A program made the position numbers and the translations under genes. A model generated the notes under the pieces. It had not been told where the DNA came from and ran no database searches. It saw only the letters and a program-made list of their open reading frames with translations. A stretch of 64,000 nt of DNA from Phoronis australis (Eukaryota; Phoronida; Phoronidae), in the NCBI GenBank assembly GCA_002633005.1, contig NMRA01000129.1, forward strand, positions 174,459 through 238,458, read 5' to 3'. Of the stretch, positions 13,513 through 28,600 are shown piece after piece; position 1 is the stretch's first letter, and each line of letters starts with the position of its first letter.

Positions 13513-13659
13513 CCGTTCAGTAACACTAGGACCTCGCTAAAAAGCAAGACTTCGCGAGATTATGTGAGATATTTTGCCGTGCATTTCTAACGAGAACACG
13601 TGACTTTGACTAGGTTTTAGCTAGGTCCTAGCGTAGGTCCTTGCGTCTACTGAACGCAC
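13513..13659. mobile_element. short MITE with GTTCAGTA ends
   Basis: The left end CCGTTCAGTAACACTAGGACC pairs imperfectly with the reverse complement of the right end, GCGTTCAGTAGACGCAAGGACC. The interior contains 'caagacttcgcgagatta', also seen in the element at 19431-19562 ('aaaacttcgcgagattac') and at 22780-22797 ('gcaagatttcgcgagaca'). This suggests one dispersed non-autonomous family. Confidence 0.55.
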
Positions 13660-15192
13660 GCCTGGCCTGCAATCAAGAAGTACCAAAATACCTTCACATA
13701 GGAACGCATGGATACTCTGTGTCTAAGGGAATATTGTGAAGTTTCGCTAGAAGTATAAATGTTTGATATTACATGATATTTGCAAAATTTTACCATGTAT
13801 ATGTATATTACCCATGACGTAAAACAACATTTTTTTCTACTGCGTACTGGAAATCATTATGCTAATTTTTCTCATTTTACCTAACCTGGTATCCTATTTC
13901 TTACGTTATTACCGTATATAATATGCATTGTGTTAATGTTTAGAAAGTATGTAATATCCCACATAACGTCTGGCATCTCTGTATATGTGCAAGGCAAAAC
14001 TGTTACCCTTCTCGAAAAGGTATTTGTATTAGATATTCTTACGCTTTTGGTATGTCATAGAACAGCTCAAGAAGTTTTATTTATTTGATATTCCATTTAG
14101 TGTTATTTTGACCTTTTACGGAAAGCGAAAATCGATGCGTGCGCATCCGAGAACGTAGATACGGGTTGTCCAATCTCAACTGCTGAACGTATCACGCAGG
14201 CGATTGTCTGCTCGGTAAGTTGGCAGTTGGTTTTGGATAGATGCAATCTGTTTCCACGCATCTATGGTAAATTGAACTTTTGGTTACTTGAGATTCCACT
14301 AAAATGAAATGGTTTCTGTAGATCGTTTATGTAGGTCTTACAGCGGTGCTATTAGTGGGTGACAGATATTCCACAATCTTTTGTGTTTATGAAGCCCCAC
14401 GCTATGCAAACTGTTTTGAGATGCTCCTTTATTTCACCCAGTCTTTAGATTACCTGGTAAAGAACTAGCCTTGCGAACGCCATCACAGGCTTGAAACTGT
14501 CGTCTGTTCGAACTGATGCAAGCCAGTTTATGATCACGTGCGCAAGGTAGACAACGAAGATCGTAATTTACTGCAGATAACGTACGCTGTATTTTATATT
14601 CAGACTTGTTCTTTCTCAAGAGGATTTACTATCGGTCACTGTTAGACATCACATTTGTCTTTCTTACCACTGTCTACGATTGTGAGAGATCAACTCTCCC
14701 TCAGGAATTATGGATGTTTTGATGAGTTACCGTCACAACGGTTCCCTTAAGAGAAATGTATGGAAGGTTAGGCTTTTTCTTCTAATAGAAACATTTATTT
14801 CATTATGAAATATGCCTTTTGCACTTTTTAAAGCAATACATAAGAACGTTAGGCTTGTGTGCAAATCACGTTTTGCAAGCGTGTGCGTTCAAACCGAGGC
14901 TGGTTATGTTCGTCTCTTGAGCTTTCCTCGTCAACGCGTCAGGATAATGACGGCCTTGCTGAACAATTCTAATCATATATTATTTACATTTGCTTGTAAC
15001 CGATTATCGCATTACATTAATGGGTGATTTTAAAACTACTCGTTTTATTAGTTATTGTAGATTAATGGACGCAGCTGATCGGAAGCCATTAATTCAATGA
15101 TGAACAGACCTCGTTGAGTTATTCGTGTACCGTACTCATATAGAAGCGAGACAAAATACAGCGACATTATGAAAGAAACATGACAACGGCCG
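13660..15192. other. region upstream of the channel gene
   Basis: No gene or clear repeat. This is where 5' UTR, promoter or small upstream exons of the cyclic-nucleotide-gated channel would be expected, but no motif fixes a transcription start. There is no long open frame, and the sequence is AT-rich. Confidence 0.4.
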
Positions 15193-16645
15193 GTGCAATT
15201 CCGTCGTTGCACTCTCTTGCGAGCGAAACTGGAGTCGACTACAACACCCGCGGCAACTCATATGGTTAAACTATTGTTCTATGCATGTGAATTTGTCAGA
15301 ATGTCGATGGTGTTCAACAACTCTACAGATAAACCTGCCGTGAAGTACCAGCCGTGTTCTAGCAAAGGCACGGATGATGAGCTGGAGGAAATCTCAATCG
15401 TGCAGGACTCCTCCAGGCCAGCTAGCACTGAGACGTATCATCGCACCAGCAACGGCCCCAACGCTGCACTGTGCGGCAGTCTAAATAAAACTGGAAAACC
15501 AAATCATAGTGTCAAAACCAAGGTAATTGGCGAACGCTTGAGTTCCGCTGGAACGGTGAATCTCTCTTCACCTTATTACGCTGGGAAGGTAATTGAACAA
15601 AGAGCCCTTCATCGCAAGACGTCTTCCCAAAAGAGTCTTTTTGACTCTATTTCAAACAAGATCGACCGCGTTACAAGCCGAAGAAGGACACATTCCAAAG
15701 AGGAGTTAGCTTTCTTAAACGCTCACCTTGGTTCGAAGGAACCCGTTACACCCAAATGTATGAAAAAACAAAGGCGAAAAGAAATTCAAGAAAAGTTTGG
15801 AAAGAAACAAAGATTTGAAAAAGTTGAAAATCAAACTTCAATGATTGACAATAAAGATGGTTGTCGCTGGACGTTCGTCTTCGATCCAGCTGGTCGACTG
15901 TGCTATTGGTGGTCGTCCATTGTGAGTATCGCATTTTTGTACAATTTTTGGATTATCATTTACAGATATGCGTTTAATGAAATCGACAAAGATTCCATGG
16001 CGTTGTGGTTTACGTTAGATTACATAGCAGACCTATTGTACATCTTAGACATCGTGGTGCATTTCCGAACGGGTTTCTTAGAAGAAGGCGTTTTACAGAC
16101 TTCTCCAAGGAAGATGAGACTTCACTATATGAACTCCTCCACGTTTTATATCGACTGTCTCTGTCTACTTCCGTTGGATTTTATGTATCTCTCCATCGGG
16201 TTCAAATCTCTTTTGCGATGCTTTCGTTTAGTAAAAATTTACAGATTTTGGGCGTTCTTGGATAGAACAGAGCGCCACACGAATTATCCGAACGCAGTTC
16301 GAACCGCCAGCCTGTTGCATTATTTGTTTGCGATATTTCACTGGAATGCCTGCTTTATCTATCTTGTGGCAGAGAAAACGCAGGATACGTATGCTTTACT
16401 GGACAAGGACGTCCGATTCAGTGATAGGGGATCTCTCATTGTGTACCTCGAAACGCTGTACTGGAGCACGTTTGCGCTGATAACAATAGGGGAGCTACCG
16501 AAACCGGAAGCAGTGGCTGGCCGTGAGTGGCAATTTGTCTTCATCATCGTAGAGCTGGTGGTGGCGCTACTGTTGTTTGCCACTGTTCTCGGACACATTG
16601 CCAACATCGTTGCGAACGTCAGCGCAGCGAGAAAGGAGTTTCAAG
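15193..16645 (+). CDS. CNGL: CNGL coding exon 1: N-terminus, S1-S6 and pore
   Basis: Residues 1-484. A Ser/Thr/Lys-rich cytoplasmic N-terminus (~1-230) precedes S1 (~237-258), S2 (~270-292), S3 (~317-334) and S4 (~338-356, basic residues R342, R345, K348, R351). S5 follows at ~367-392, the pore helix and filter at ~418-436, and S6 at ~447-475. The filter TIGE (431-434) carries the Glu that binds cations in CNG channels. HTNYPN (362-367) and FHWNACF (382-388) are family signatures. The donor is TCAAG/GTAAGC. The whole membrane domain is in one exon. The first ATG (15193) has two in-frame alternatives at 15262 and 15301; the region before residue ~40 is unlike known subunits, so a later start or an acceptor near 15299 is possible. 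Confidence 0.9.
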
Positions 16646-19600
16646 GTAAGCAGTATTTGTACCACTTACAATCTTCATGATGTGACATGGAAGGATCCAG
16701 GGATAAGTGTTTGGGTACTTGAAGGGACATCTTTGAGCATTGTTGGGCCTACATTTACGAGCATTGATACATAGAGATACAGAATACAGAGGCTTTATTT
16801 TTGGCCCCCAGTCCTTTACGATGTCCTGGATCTGTTAGCATGCCTTACTCCTTCTGTATTTCAAATGCCATCCACTTTTTGCTCACCCCGGTTTTACTTG
16901 AGTTCATTGTTTTTATTACTTGGACGAAAGTCAATAGTTACTGTAATTAATAATTAATATGTAATTAAAAATGTGGAAATCAAAAGAGGCCAACAATGTT
17001 AACATATTTTGAACAGAGGGAACGAATGAGTGCTTGCTTATCACCGTGGAGGCCATCATGTCACTCCAGTGCGCATACGGAAGAAAGTGCATGGCGGCCG
17101 GAAGTTCACGGAATGCTCTCAAAACCTCTATTTTTTTCTCAACATCAAATAGGCATTGGTCTACACAACACTTTAATGACCAGCATGTACCTGCATTGTG
17201 TAACCAATCAATGCAACTTAAAACGGCCATGTCACAGAAAGACATAAACAGGTCAATCAAATGTTCGCGATACATTTTCCTTTCTTTCGCATGCCGTAGA
17301 TTATTGTGTCATCGATACTAGTAATGGGGTAACTTGGGAGGAATATGAGTCTCTTGATAGTGCTACTTGATCCCTCGTACAGGCGCTGAAATCAAGAAAA
17401 TATACGTATATTATTGTCTCCGAAATCAGTTAGTGTGCAAACAACTGCCATTGTTGACTACAGTATAAATGCTTATACTTTTTAATTTTAGACACTGAGA
17501 CGTGTCAGAAAAGGGGAAATTTTCTCATCTTTTATTTCATGTTGAGTCTGAAAGCATTTTACTTAAGAAAGTATTTCCGTTACGTGAGGAACCCTGAACC
17601 CGCTGAAAGTTTAAAGTTATGGACCTGAACCCGAGTTGGACAATTATTAGTGTTAAGGGTTCGGAAGTGAAGACTGTTTGCAGATTTTTCTCTCACCCTT
17701 CCTCCCTTCCTCTCTCAGTCCCCACCTTCCTGTCTTCCTTCGTGCTTGACTAACTTCTTGGCTTCCTTCCTGCCCCTTACTTTCCTCCCCGTCTTCCTCC
17801 CGCCCTTCCTGCCGTCGTTCGTGTCTGAATAACTTCTTGTCTTTCTTCCTGCCCCCCGCCTATCTTCTTCCCTCCCTACCCGCCTTCTTGCCTTCGTTCG
17901 TGCCTAACTTCCTGAATTTCTACCTGCCTCTCTTCTTGCCTTCCTCCGTGACTTCCTTTCATCCTTCGTGAACTACTATCTTTCTATCTTTCTCGCTGCC
18001 TCCCTTCCTCTCACCCCATCTTTCTCCTTCCCTCCTTTCCTCCCTCTCCGCCTGCCTTCCTGTTTGAATATTCTTGCTTCCCAGCCTTCTCTTTGTGTCT
18101 CTCCTTGCTTTTCTTCTGCCTCATTGCGTTCCTCCCATCTTTCCTGACTACCTGTCTTTCTGTCTACCTCCTTGCCTGTATCCCTGCCTGCCTCGATCCC
18201 CAGTGCCTCTTCCCTCACTTCCTCCGTGCCGCCCAGACACCTGCCTTCATAACTCCCTCCCTTCCTCTCTCGTTGATACGACCCCTACATAGTACATGTA
18301 GATTTCGCAGTTCGGGTCTTGAAAGATCGAAGTACGCTGACTAGAGTTTGTCAGAAATTCCCTATATAGATATCCATTTCTAAGTGCCGGCGGAAGATCG
18401 TAATCGCAGCAAACATTTCTCCATTTTTGAGGTCACATGTTCCTGTCAGAGAGATCGAGTTGTTTATTGGGCATTCCATTCATTATCTGGCGTATAAATG
18501 ATGAAATAGTATCGTAGGTCATACATCACGAGCTGACCTACGAATAAACTATAGAAGGTCACTCTGCAATAATACTAACTGATCTGTAGCTTGTGTTCTC
18601 ATAAGCGGTTGCTTAGTAACCGTCTTTAATTGGTGTTATTTGAGGAGATACCACTAAATAATTTGACATTCATGTTCTGTTTTCATGGTTTTTCCGCTGT
18701 CTTTTACAAAATCACTCAATGGTTTATGAGCATCGTCAGGCGCTATCAAACGCAATAAGCCTTCGAAACAGGTGTATTACCTCTCCTAACGATACGAGGT
18801 CGCGTTCTTATCCTTTGTTTGAATTGAATTTAAAGTGATGACTGTAAAACACCTGGAATGCCCCTGCCAGACATGCTGCTTAGACCACTGAAACCAACCC
18901 GCCGTGATCAGCGACTAAATGAGTCTCGTCTGAAGTTATAACATTCTATCAGTTCTCCTCAAGCTTAGAAGTCAGTTCTAATCTGAGAAAAAAACAAGAG
19001 TAGGCCGAGTTTATAACCGTTAGTAGACTAAGTTGCCGTTTTGTCGGAGTGGAGGTGGGGTTTGTTGTTCCTTCGAACAATTATTAAAATTGCACCAACC
19101 TCTGTATGCTTACGGTTGGTAGACAAGTTGCCGTTTTGCCGGAGTGGAGGTGCGGGTTTGTTGTTCCTTCGAACAATTTTTAAAATTGCACAAACCTCTG
19201 TATGCTCATGTATGCAAAATGGGTTTGAGAGTTTGTTGAAATCTCGGCGAATTATGATAAAGAGTACGTGACAGCTGAGACTTTCATTGTAGGCCTCAAG
19301 AGGAGAAATTTATACTGTGAGTGAAATTTCATATTGGTTGTTGTTGTAGCAACCAGATGATTCCGCCACGACATGCAAAGCACCATTTTGAGTCAGGGTC
19401 TGTCAAGTTACAGATTCACTGACACATGGGCGGGGTTCCGTCGACGCAAGGATCTCGCGAAAACCCAAGATCAAAACTTCGCGAGATTACGCCATGCATT
19501 ATGAAGTACGCGAGCACAGTTACCTTCCATCGCGGGTGCCTTACGTCTACGGAACACAACCCTATCGGCAACACCACTGATAACCAATATCGTTTTAGTG

Positions 19601-22600
19601 ATACTAGATATTACAAACATTTGCTACTTATTGACTGTTTTCTAATGGGTCCAAACTTTTTTGGCGAATGGCAATTAACGCAAAACACGTGCCTTCCAGG
19701 CGTATTAGAAAAAATATCCATATACGTGCACCTACATGTAGGGCACACACCGATAAATATTTATGTTTTCCTATTTGTTAGGTGATGTATATTGGGTTGT
19801 CAAATTTATTATTCATCACCTACATGCGATACAGTTTCTAATGCGCGGCAGTAATTTGCCTGTCGAATCATCTCGCCTACAAATAACTATGTTTACCATC
19901 GATTTTCTATTTCATTATGCATAGTCTTCAGTCAGGAAAGTCATTAATTGGAAACCAACACAGAATACCCGAAAATAAGTATATTGTACCTAAACATGAC
20001 AAATCATTCGCCTATGCACCCGAATGCATGACGATGAAGTAAACTGCGAGTTATTTGAATCCGTTAACAACTCTTTTCTTGTCTTCATGTCCGTTACAGT
20101 ATCGGGAATTCACGTGTATGCAGTCTTAAAATACGACCAGGGCGCTTTTGCGGGAACGGTTCGTCACTTTTACAGAAATTGAAATCAAAGGTTCTAGGAC
20201 ATGACCTTACTTAGAGTCAACCTGCAACATGCAAACATGCATTTATTGGAAGCATACACACTATACAGAAACTGGATCAAAAACTTCCCTAATGACAACC
20301 TACAGTAAGTAATGGACCCTAAAGCACAAAAATTTTTAGCAAATTTCGAATGATATTTTTGCGTAAGGGTGGGCCCATTTTCAAAATCTGGTACAAAGCC
20401 GGGTAGGCAAAACGAAGCAGAAAATGCGTCCGTAAGGTAGCCGCTCTTCCGGAACATTATCGAAAATGCGCCTATGGAGTCATCTCGCTTTGCGTATGAA
20501 GTCACAAAACAGTATTCAAAATGGTAACTGGTCATGATTGGCGACAATTTTTCATCGTTGTTTAATTTCAAGGGTGTAATGAATCTGGTGTTGAAGCGCG
20601 GGCGCTAATTACGTGTAATTAAATGGTATACACTGGCTGTCGTTCAAATGAAATCGATCGAGTGGTGCTCTACTGTTCCAAAGTTTATCGATGCACTTTA
20701 CAGTTTGGACATAATTTGTCTAGGCTTGAGTGCCGCAAAACATGAGATTTTTCCGATAGACTTAATAGCGTTCGGTCGTGATTTTTATAGCTCATATGAC
20801 CCATACAGCCATCGGAAAAATTGCAACTATTTTCTGTCGCCCTTATTTGCTTCTGATATTATTCTCATCACGTTCCAATTATTCTCATTTTGAATACGTG
20901 AAATCGTGGAAGTCATTGACATTTTCAGAAGTAGTGCCTTTGTGGTTGACACCGTGCAATTACCTTCGTTAATCTAATTGACATTTCTTGGTGGATTATG
21001 TAACAATGATTGGCGAGCCTTTATTATGATAAAACAGCTAAATAGAACCAATTGGATGAAAGACAGGAACGTTATCACGAACTGACGCCACAGTCTAACG
21101 CACCTATTTGTGTATTAACCGCTAGAAAAAAATGCGGGCTCCTGTTATATCGTGACAGGAGGTTGCTACGCCATTTCGAATTGTTTTCATAGACTATTAA
21201 ACGCTTTCAAAATACGCCAGCTGTGTTGCATAAATTTTCAAAATTATTCGCTGGGTAAGGCTGCTTGTTGCGTGACGCCAAGTACTTTGTTCAACAATAG
21301 CAACGAGACGCGTCGTAATGTGACGTCATTGTTGATTCATAAGCCAGCGGCGAGACTGACGGGGTCCGGATTTCGAACACAATATGCCACGCTCGCGCAT
21401 TTGCATACCGAGTTGTAGGCAGGTAAAATACGTGATGTTTGTTATGAAGCGACATCATACTGTCTTTAAGATTTCTTGATCACGAATAGGAGTTTTAAAA
21501 TAAACGTTTGGGTGGTCCAGCAGCCACGTTAATTCCCGGTGATTAGGTCAGTAGAGAAGTAGCCATGTCATTCTTTGGAAGCGATGGTGACAAGAAAACA
21601 GGTGGGTATAATCAACGGAATTAATTGGTTTAAAGACTGAGGCGATGGACAGAGTATAGGGCAGCCTAGTCGGAGACTGTAAAATCTGTGTTTCTCTCAC
21701 CTGGATGGTTCCGCCAGAGGAGCAGTTTACTGTTTATGAAACAGAGTGTGTCGCTGGGAACTTGGGAGGCTCTACCTTTTAGAAATCAAGCACGATAAAG
21801 ACTCACCCCTAGAAATGGTTAAACATGAACCGTATCAGTGAAAACCTCTCCTTTTCGCACAACATGCCTTTGTCGGTGAATTGACGCCTGCAAAACTAAG
21901 CATTGCTTAGGTTGGGTTAACAGTCCGTTAGACTGTAGTTAGATAACGTAAAAATGTATCGAATAAGAATTCTGTTGAAAAGCTAACCCCGTTCCCTAGC
22001 ACACGTTGAAAACAAAAGAAAACAAAACGCTAGAGTGCAGCGTGAACAACGTTTCGATGTTAGGCAAATACCATCCTCAGGTGCAATAGTCAAACAAAAT
22101 ATGGAACCAAATACCATAACAGAATGTTCACTTCACACCACAATGCATTACACAGGATATAACAACTATCCACTACAACCCTAGCCTGTATATGTTTCAA
22201 TATTCCTTTTGAGTCACCTCTCACCAACGAGGACTAGTATGTGAATAGCCTCACGGATTAAGAGTTTTGACATAGTATTGTCGTGGTGCTTTTGTTTTCA
22301 ACTTTCTCATTCGAATTTGGCCCAAAACTTACAGAATTTACCTTATACAACACGTGACCATTTTCGTTATGAATTGAGTCGCATCAGTCACCCTTTCGTA
22401 GTGAATCTGGTCCTGATGTACTTTCTAAGGAATCCCCTTGTATGCTATTCCTTACTCTGCTCCAGTCCTAGGTTCCCGCGTGGGTAGAACTTAAGACTAG
22501 TTGGTTGTTGAAGAAAGTCGATACGCTGCATTCTAAATTATCTAACATTAGAAAATCATTAATTAATCTTCAAAATTCTTTGTTTTATTATCATTATCTT

Positions 22601-25600
22601 TAAATTGGATTATTTTTCATGATGTTGAAAGAAAATCCTTTGGTCAACGTGATTTATTTAGAAAATCGAACTGTTAAGTTTCTGGTCAAATTATGGCAGT
22701 AAGAAGTGCTTTAAAACCTCCAGACACGCAGACACTAAAACGAGAGAGCGATCAGTAATTCTTACTCCTTGCGTACAAAGCAAGATTTCGCGAGACAATG
22801 TAAAATCCCGAGTATGCCGCGGGTGCTTACTAGCCTATCCTAGCAAAATAGCGGCCACAGAAGTGATTGGGCGGTGTGGAATTATGGGATAGAATTGATG
22901 AATTGTGCGATTGAATTCACTGTTTTCGTTGCTTTATCGAAGATTGTTCGCCACGAGTTCAAGCTAATGTCTTGCGGTGTAGGGAATTCATCCCTGGTCT
23001 ACGGAACTGGAATATTGTGGCAGTTCTGCATTGTGTTAATTGTGAAAGTTTAAGTTCCATGGGCTCACCCAGGGGGGAGGGCGAATTGGGCAAAATGATC
23101 CACCTCAGTGAAACAAAATGTCCGAATAAACGAGACAAAAGGTCCGCATATCGAAAAATTCGATCTCCCCCTATATTTTAGGCTGGGTGCGCGCATTAGT
23201 TCTGCCACTGAAACACAATTTAACCTGCTCACCAGGTTTTTTAATTTCCGTTGACATCAAAACATTTTCTTTTAGTTTCAAATTTCAAAAAACGATCGGT
23301 CAGCTGCTCGCCAATACGTCGATTTTCTCACACAAGGCAAAGCTCTCTCTTTATTTGGTATGGCAAGACATATACGTAGCACGACGGTTTCCCTTGTATG
23401 GAAAATATGATCTTTGACCTCAAGTGACTTCAAGCAACCGAGCGCATGCGCGCATTTAACATAAGTGGGAGGGAGATTAGAAACTCTGTGGTAACCACAG
23501 AGTTTTTCCTTTGCGCGTATTTTAAAAATCCTAAATTTTGTGATATTTTTCTGGAAATTTCTGGGGAAAGTGAATTTATCTGTACTACAAGTTTTGAGAT
23601 GGTGCTTTTGTCAGGAATTGTTTAAAAGGTATTCTGGTCAGGCTCTTGCGTTCCATGCCTCTTTAATGCATGCCGACAGTTTTTCAGTAGTCAACGACCC
23701 ACATATTGGGAATCAAGTCATGGCTGGTCCGTTGTCCCACTTGAGGCTTACAAGCTCTTCATAAAGCTACTATAAACCCACCTTTTTGGACTTATGTTCA
23801 TTAGGTCACGTGATGTGGCCAACAGGTGACGTGCAGACCAGACTTAAAATTTTGTGATAAACCCACCATATGCTGAAAATATTAACTTTTGATTTAGATC
23901 AGTTTCCCAGAAATTGCGAGGCATTGTATCTGTGTTGTAAGCTGTACATATATGAAAGGAATATACATAGAACTGCATGTTGTATTTAAGTAGAATCTGA
24001 CATAAGTATTGAAATACTTAGATATACTATTACAAACATAAAAATTTACTAACACTACTTATTAGAAGAATTCATTGAGAAAAAGGTCGAAGATAAAACT
24101 ACCATTTAATAATAATGTAAGTTTAGTAGAATTATTATTACAAGAATTGAGACCATTTACAATTAATTGTTTTTCATTGAGTTCACGAAAGAGTGAGTTC
24201 CTCTGCCATTCGATGAGGGCACATCTGAAGTAAATATGATATGATTGGTGGTCACCACATTTACAGTTTGGAGAGACAGTTCATTTTTCCTTGTACCCAC
24301 TCTTGGTGCCTGAATGACCGGATATGTCCAGCAAATTAACGAGCCTTTCGACCAATACAAGTCGAGTCAGCTCTTTTCAAGCCCAGAAATCCTTTTCTAA
24401 TTTTACAAAAGGGGCCGTTTGAAATCAGCGGTAAATGATCTTAATGAAGAGCTATTCATATTGACAGTTGGCGGGCCGTAGCACCTTTAAATATTCACGA
24501 AAGTTCACATCACGAGTACGTTTCAAGTGCCCGAAGAACCTATCCAACAAAATACAAGAAGTCAGTGATGTTAAATTAATGTAACAGATTGTCCCTGTCT
24601 TATAACAAAATTACATCAGTTTATTCCAGACGGCAAGAGCTACAGGCGTGTACATATGTTTAGCCAACACAACTTTTGTCACAGTTGTCCATAATTCGAG
24701 TCATTCGCGTTTGACATTTAATCCCATGTGAGTCGTATGCTAGCCTGAAGCTACAGATACTAAGTTTGCCATAAACGCTTTAACGGGTTTGCATAGGAAG
24801 TGCGGTTTAAATTCCCGTCATGCTTTCATTGCACGAACGTGAATTTCCCTGTAACTGGCGCATCCTCCTAGCTAAATGCAGAGGCCATCGCATCGTCGTT
24901 TTAGATTGCCTTGGTGTATTCTCCAAGTTGTATGCGTCACGTGTGTTTCAATTGAGTGGATAGATCAATATTTTAACTTATTAGCATTAATATTTAAAGT
25001 TAACTAAAAGGTGACAATTTTGATTAAAATATTGAATGTTCGTACCGTTAATAAAATTACAGTTCTGTAAAAACCGTCAATAAAAAGATGGCATTGAACT
25101 ACAACAGGACGTTGACTACGTACAGGAAAGCTATTGAGCTGCGTAGCGTATTTTGATATTTTCATCGTATGAACCGGTGAATTACGGACAACACAATCAG
25201 ATCTCGCTTCTCACTACCGTACCATATTGATAATGTCGATTTCACGGTGGCGGCTATGATATGCCATAGCAAAATTATAGATTAAATGCTTTTCAATACT
25301 CAGAGTAACAAATATAAACCCAAAGGCTGAATGAAGTCATTCAGCTGATGAAAATTAGCTATAGTCGTAGCGGCAGCCCGGGAGCAACTGCCGAGAGCTC
25401 TTTTATCAACCAACGCTGGCCTGGAAAGTGATCTACAGACCTTTTTCATCGATTAGATTTAACCATCAGTTCGTTGTGCTGCGACCTCTGTTTCCGATGA
25501 GATTAACCGTTAATTCATTTCTGATTTTAAGTTGCGTTTTTATACGAAAACATCGGTCCACTTTGTTGTGATCTCGGTTTGGGTGAGATTAATCTTAACT

Positions 25601-28600
25601 CTGATCTTTAGTTCCGTTTTCATGACTAAAACATCAGTTCAATGCCTGGCGACCACGGAGTTGGATGAGATTAATCGAGTTTAACTCTGATCTTTTGTTC
25701 TGCTGTGTGTAATCTAATTTGCAATCAAGAACGTACATGTAGCAACAAAGACAGTCCCGATAACACCCGTAGCATGATGTTACGGGTCCGCGGTAGAGTC
25801 AACAAACTGCATTGCGGAAAGAGCCTCAGCGTTTGTCACGTGTTAGTCAAAACTGAAAGACTGACTGAGCGAATTTACTCGAAATGAAAGGGGTGATATC
25901 GTTATTTAGGTACATTGAAAATCTCAAACATGTACACCAAACTTTTGAAAAAAATGAAGTTACCCTCAGATTTCGAATAGGTTCATCCCTATCTTCTGCG
26001 TGGTCTTGAGACCACGGCTTTTCTGTAGACACCGACTAAACTTTCCACGATTATTCTCATAGAATGCAGGGACAAGTGCCTTTGGGCAGTTTTTGTACTC
26101 GGGCCAAATGTCATGATTCGTTTCAATGAAGAGCATTCAAAACATTGGGTTCTGTTTGAAATTTAAGCTTCTTGGTTTTGAAATAAATGGATCCAGCAAC
26201 TTAAAGCGTTTTTACCACCACATGTAATATCAGACGTCAAAGCCTATGTGAAAAAATAATTTAAACTTTTGGTAATTTGGCTTCATCTGTTGCGTACCTT
26301 GCTAGTAAATTTATCCGATGACTGAGATTTTCGAAGGGTTTTCTTGTGCCGGGGTGACCTAGCAACTTCCCAGAGAGTCATCTAGCTAGGGCAACCTGAT
26401 TCTCAAGAACTGCTAGACGAAATTCAAAATAAATAATGGAGTATGAAGATACTTCACCGTTGAATAGAAGTTTATTTGAGTAAGAATGTCCATTTGTTAG
26501 AGTGAGTTATGCAACTGTAACTGTACTTTTTATTTAAATGCTGAATCCCTTTTGGATAAGATTGTTTTTCGAAACCAAATTTCCATTTGACTCTCCATTA
26601 GGGACCCTCCTTGTAACGCCTTGTTTACCATTGCATCCACCAAAGTAAAATGTCCACAATACCTATACTACCACTGTTTACCTATTTTCTTTTTTCTCTA
26701 CTGCTGCTGTTTCCATGAGATGCGTGAATCTGAATGTCTATGCCTGTTTGCCTTTTCGAACAACGATTTGTGAATTTTCGTATACTTGCTTTATTTCATA
26801 ATTTTAATTATAAAAGTGCTAATTTCAGCGAAAATATTTACAATAAAGCATTTTCGCGTTTTATTTGCCCCTACATTTAGTACTAAATTTCCAACTGAAG
26901 TTACAAACTCCTCATTCGGGATTTAAAACAATTTTTGAGCGGACTCACGAAATGTCGCCGATTTCCACGGCGTCGTTTTGTTTGCCAGTATTTTTTTTTC
27001 GTGAGCCGAGTCGTGGTCGGTGAGCCCGTTCTCGCCGTCTGATGACTAGATGTTCCGTTGCAGATTTTAAGAAATGTCAGAGCTTGTCACGTGTAGATTT
27101 CACTAGAAGTCAAAAGAGTTCCTGTATATTCGTCTACTCATGTTTGGTGGAGATTCATGGCTAATTTTTAACCGGCTTTCTGTGGCCGGTTGCATGAAAC
27201 AGTTTCAAATAAGGATTCAACTAAGTTCAATAAATCTTCTTTGTATTTGTTTTGATCTTTTGGCATAGATTAATATTTTTATATAACTTTATCTTTATTA
27301 TGAGCTCTTCTTTGACTAATGGCGTTTTCTAATAACATAACTAAAAACCGAGCCCTTAATTCAATCAAAATAATTAGTGACGTACATGTAGTCCTTAAAC
27401 TGGGGTGCTGCATGAAAATTTCCCTTCTTGTTTTCAATAATATTGAGAATTCAATGTAGAGTTCACTCTCGATTTGTATCAAATCCAAGAATTGACTTAG
27501 TAAAAAAATTAAACAACAAAAGAAAGGACAATCAATCAGTGTTTTCACAAGCCGGCAAATATGCTGTAGATTTAGGGAACTTAGCTGAGTCCCTATTTGG
27601 GACTGTTTCATGCAACCGGTCACAGGGAACTAGACTGGATGACAAAGTATCGACGAACTAAACTTCCGGGGATAGCAAAGCACGCAGTCCGGAGAGACAC
27701 TACGCGCGCTCTTATGAGCTGGAGATATAAACTTTTCGTGTCTGTTGATATTTCGATTATCGATTTTCACATATCATTAGACACTTCGTGACTAGCGCAC
27801 TTTATACCAATTGACTGGTGTAAAGACCACTTTTGCCCGAGATTGGCAGGCCAGTGCTGACCCTAACGATTCCGGCAATAACGTAGGCGAAAATGATTGT
27901 AAAACTATGTGGATTGTCACACACATGACGCAGACTTCGACGAACGTTTCTTTATCTTCTTTACGAGGTCGCACTCAATCTTCCTAATAAAAAATGAAGA
28001 CGAGGTCATCTAAGCATATCAAACCCGCTTTTTGGACTATTAACAGGTACTAAAAACAACATTCCAATCCAGTTCTCTGGAACTATGCTCTGCCGCTGTC
28101 GGTAACCGTCAAATTTTTGGAGCAATATTTGAAACAATTTCAAAATTTGCTTTTAATAGGAAAACGTGATCTACGTTTTAGGCGAATTACACGACAGCTG
28201 TAGGTAAAGACTGCCCACCAAGAATCAAAATATCTAACGTGTGATATTAAGGAGTTTACGTTTTTAGTTCAATCCTGCTTTTATCACTCAAATGGGGCCC
28301 CAGCAATGCATTGCATTAGAAAGTGACACCTAGGGATTTGGTTGAAATCACCAAAACAGGGTTTAGTATCCCTTTAAGATATAAAACTACTCTAGGCGAT
28401 CGTGCATCAGTATAGAATGATCTTCACGTCGTTATTCGGTTATGAAAACGCGGCATAAATCGCGAAAGCATAAATCGCAACCTAAATGCAGCAGTGATAA
28501 GAGCCCTGTCGCGCCAAGGTAAAGATCACCATACGATCCCCAAAAACCAAGATAAAACAAGTGTGAACTTAGCCGATTGTTTTTCTTTTGAGGCACATGT

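Noticed and set aside
17976-18344. Arg/Glu/Gly-rich open frame on minus and Pro/Leu/Cys-rich frames on plus
   Set aside because: They are translations of the polypyrimidine tract and have no independent coding evidence.
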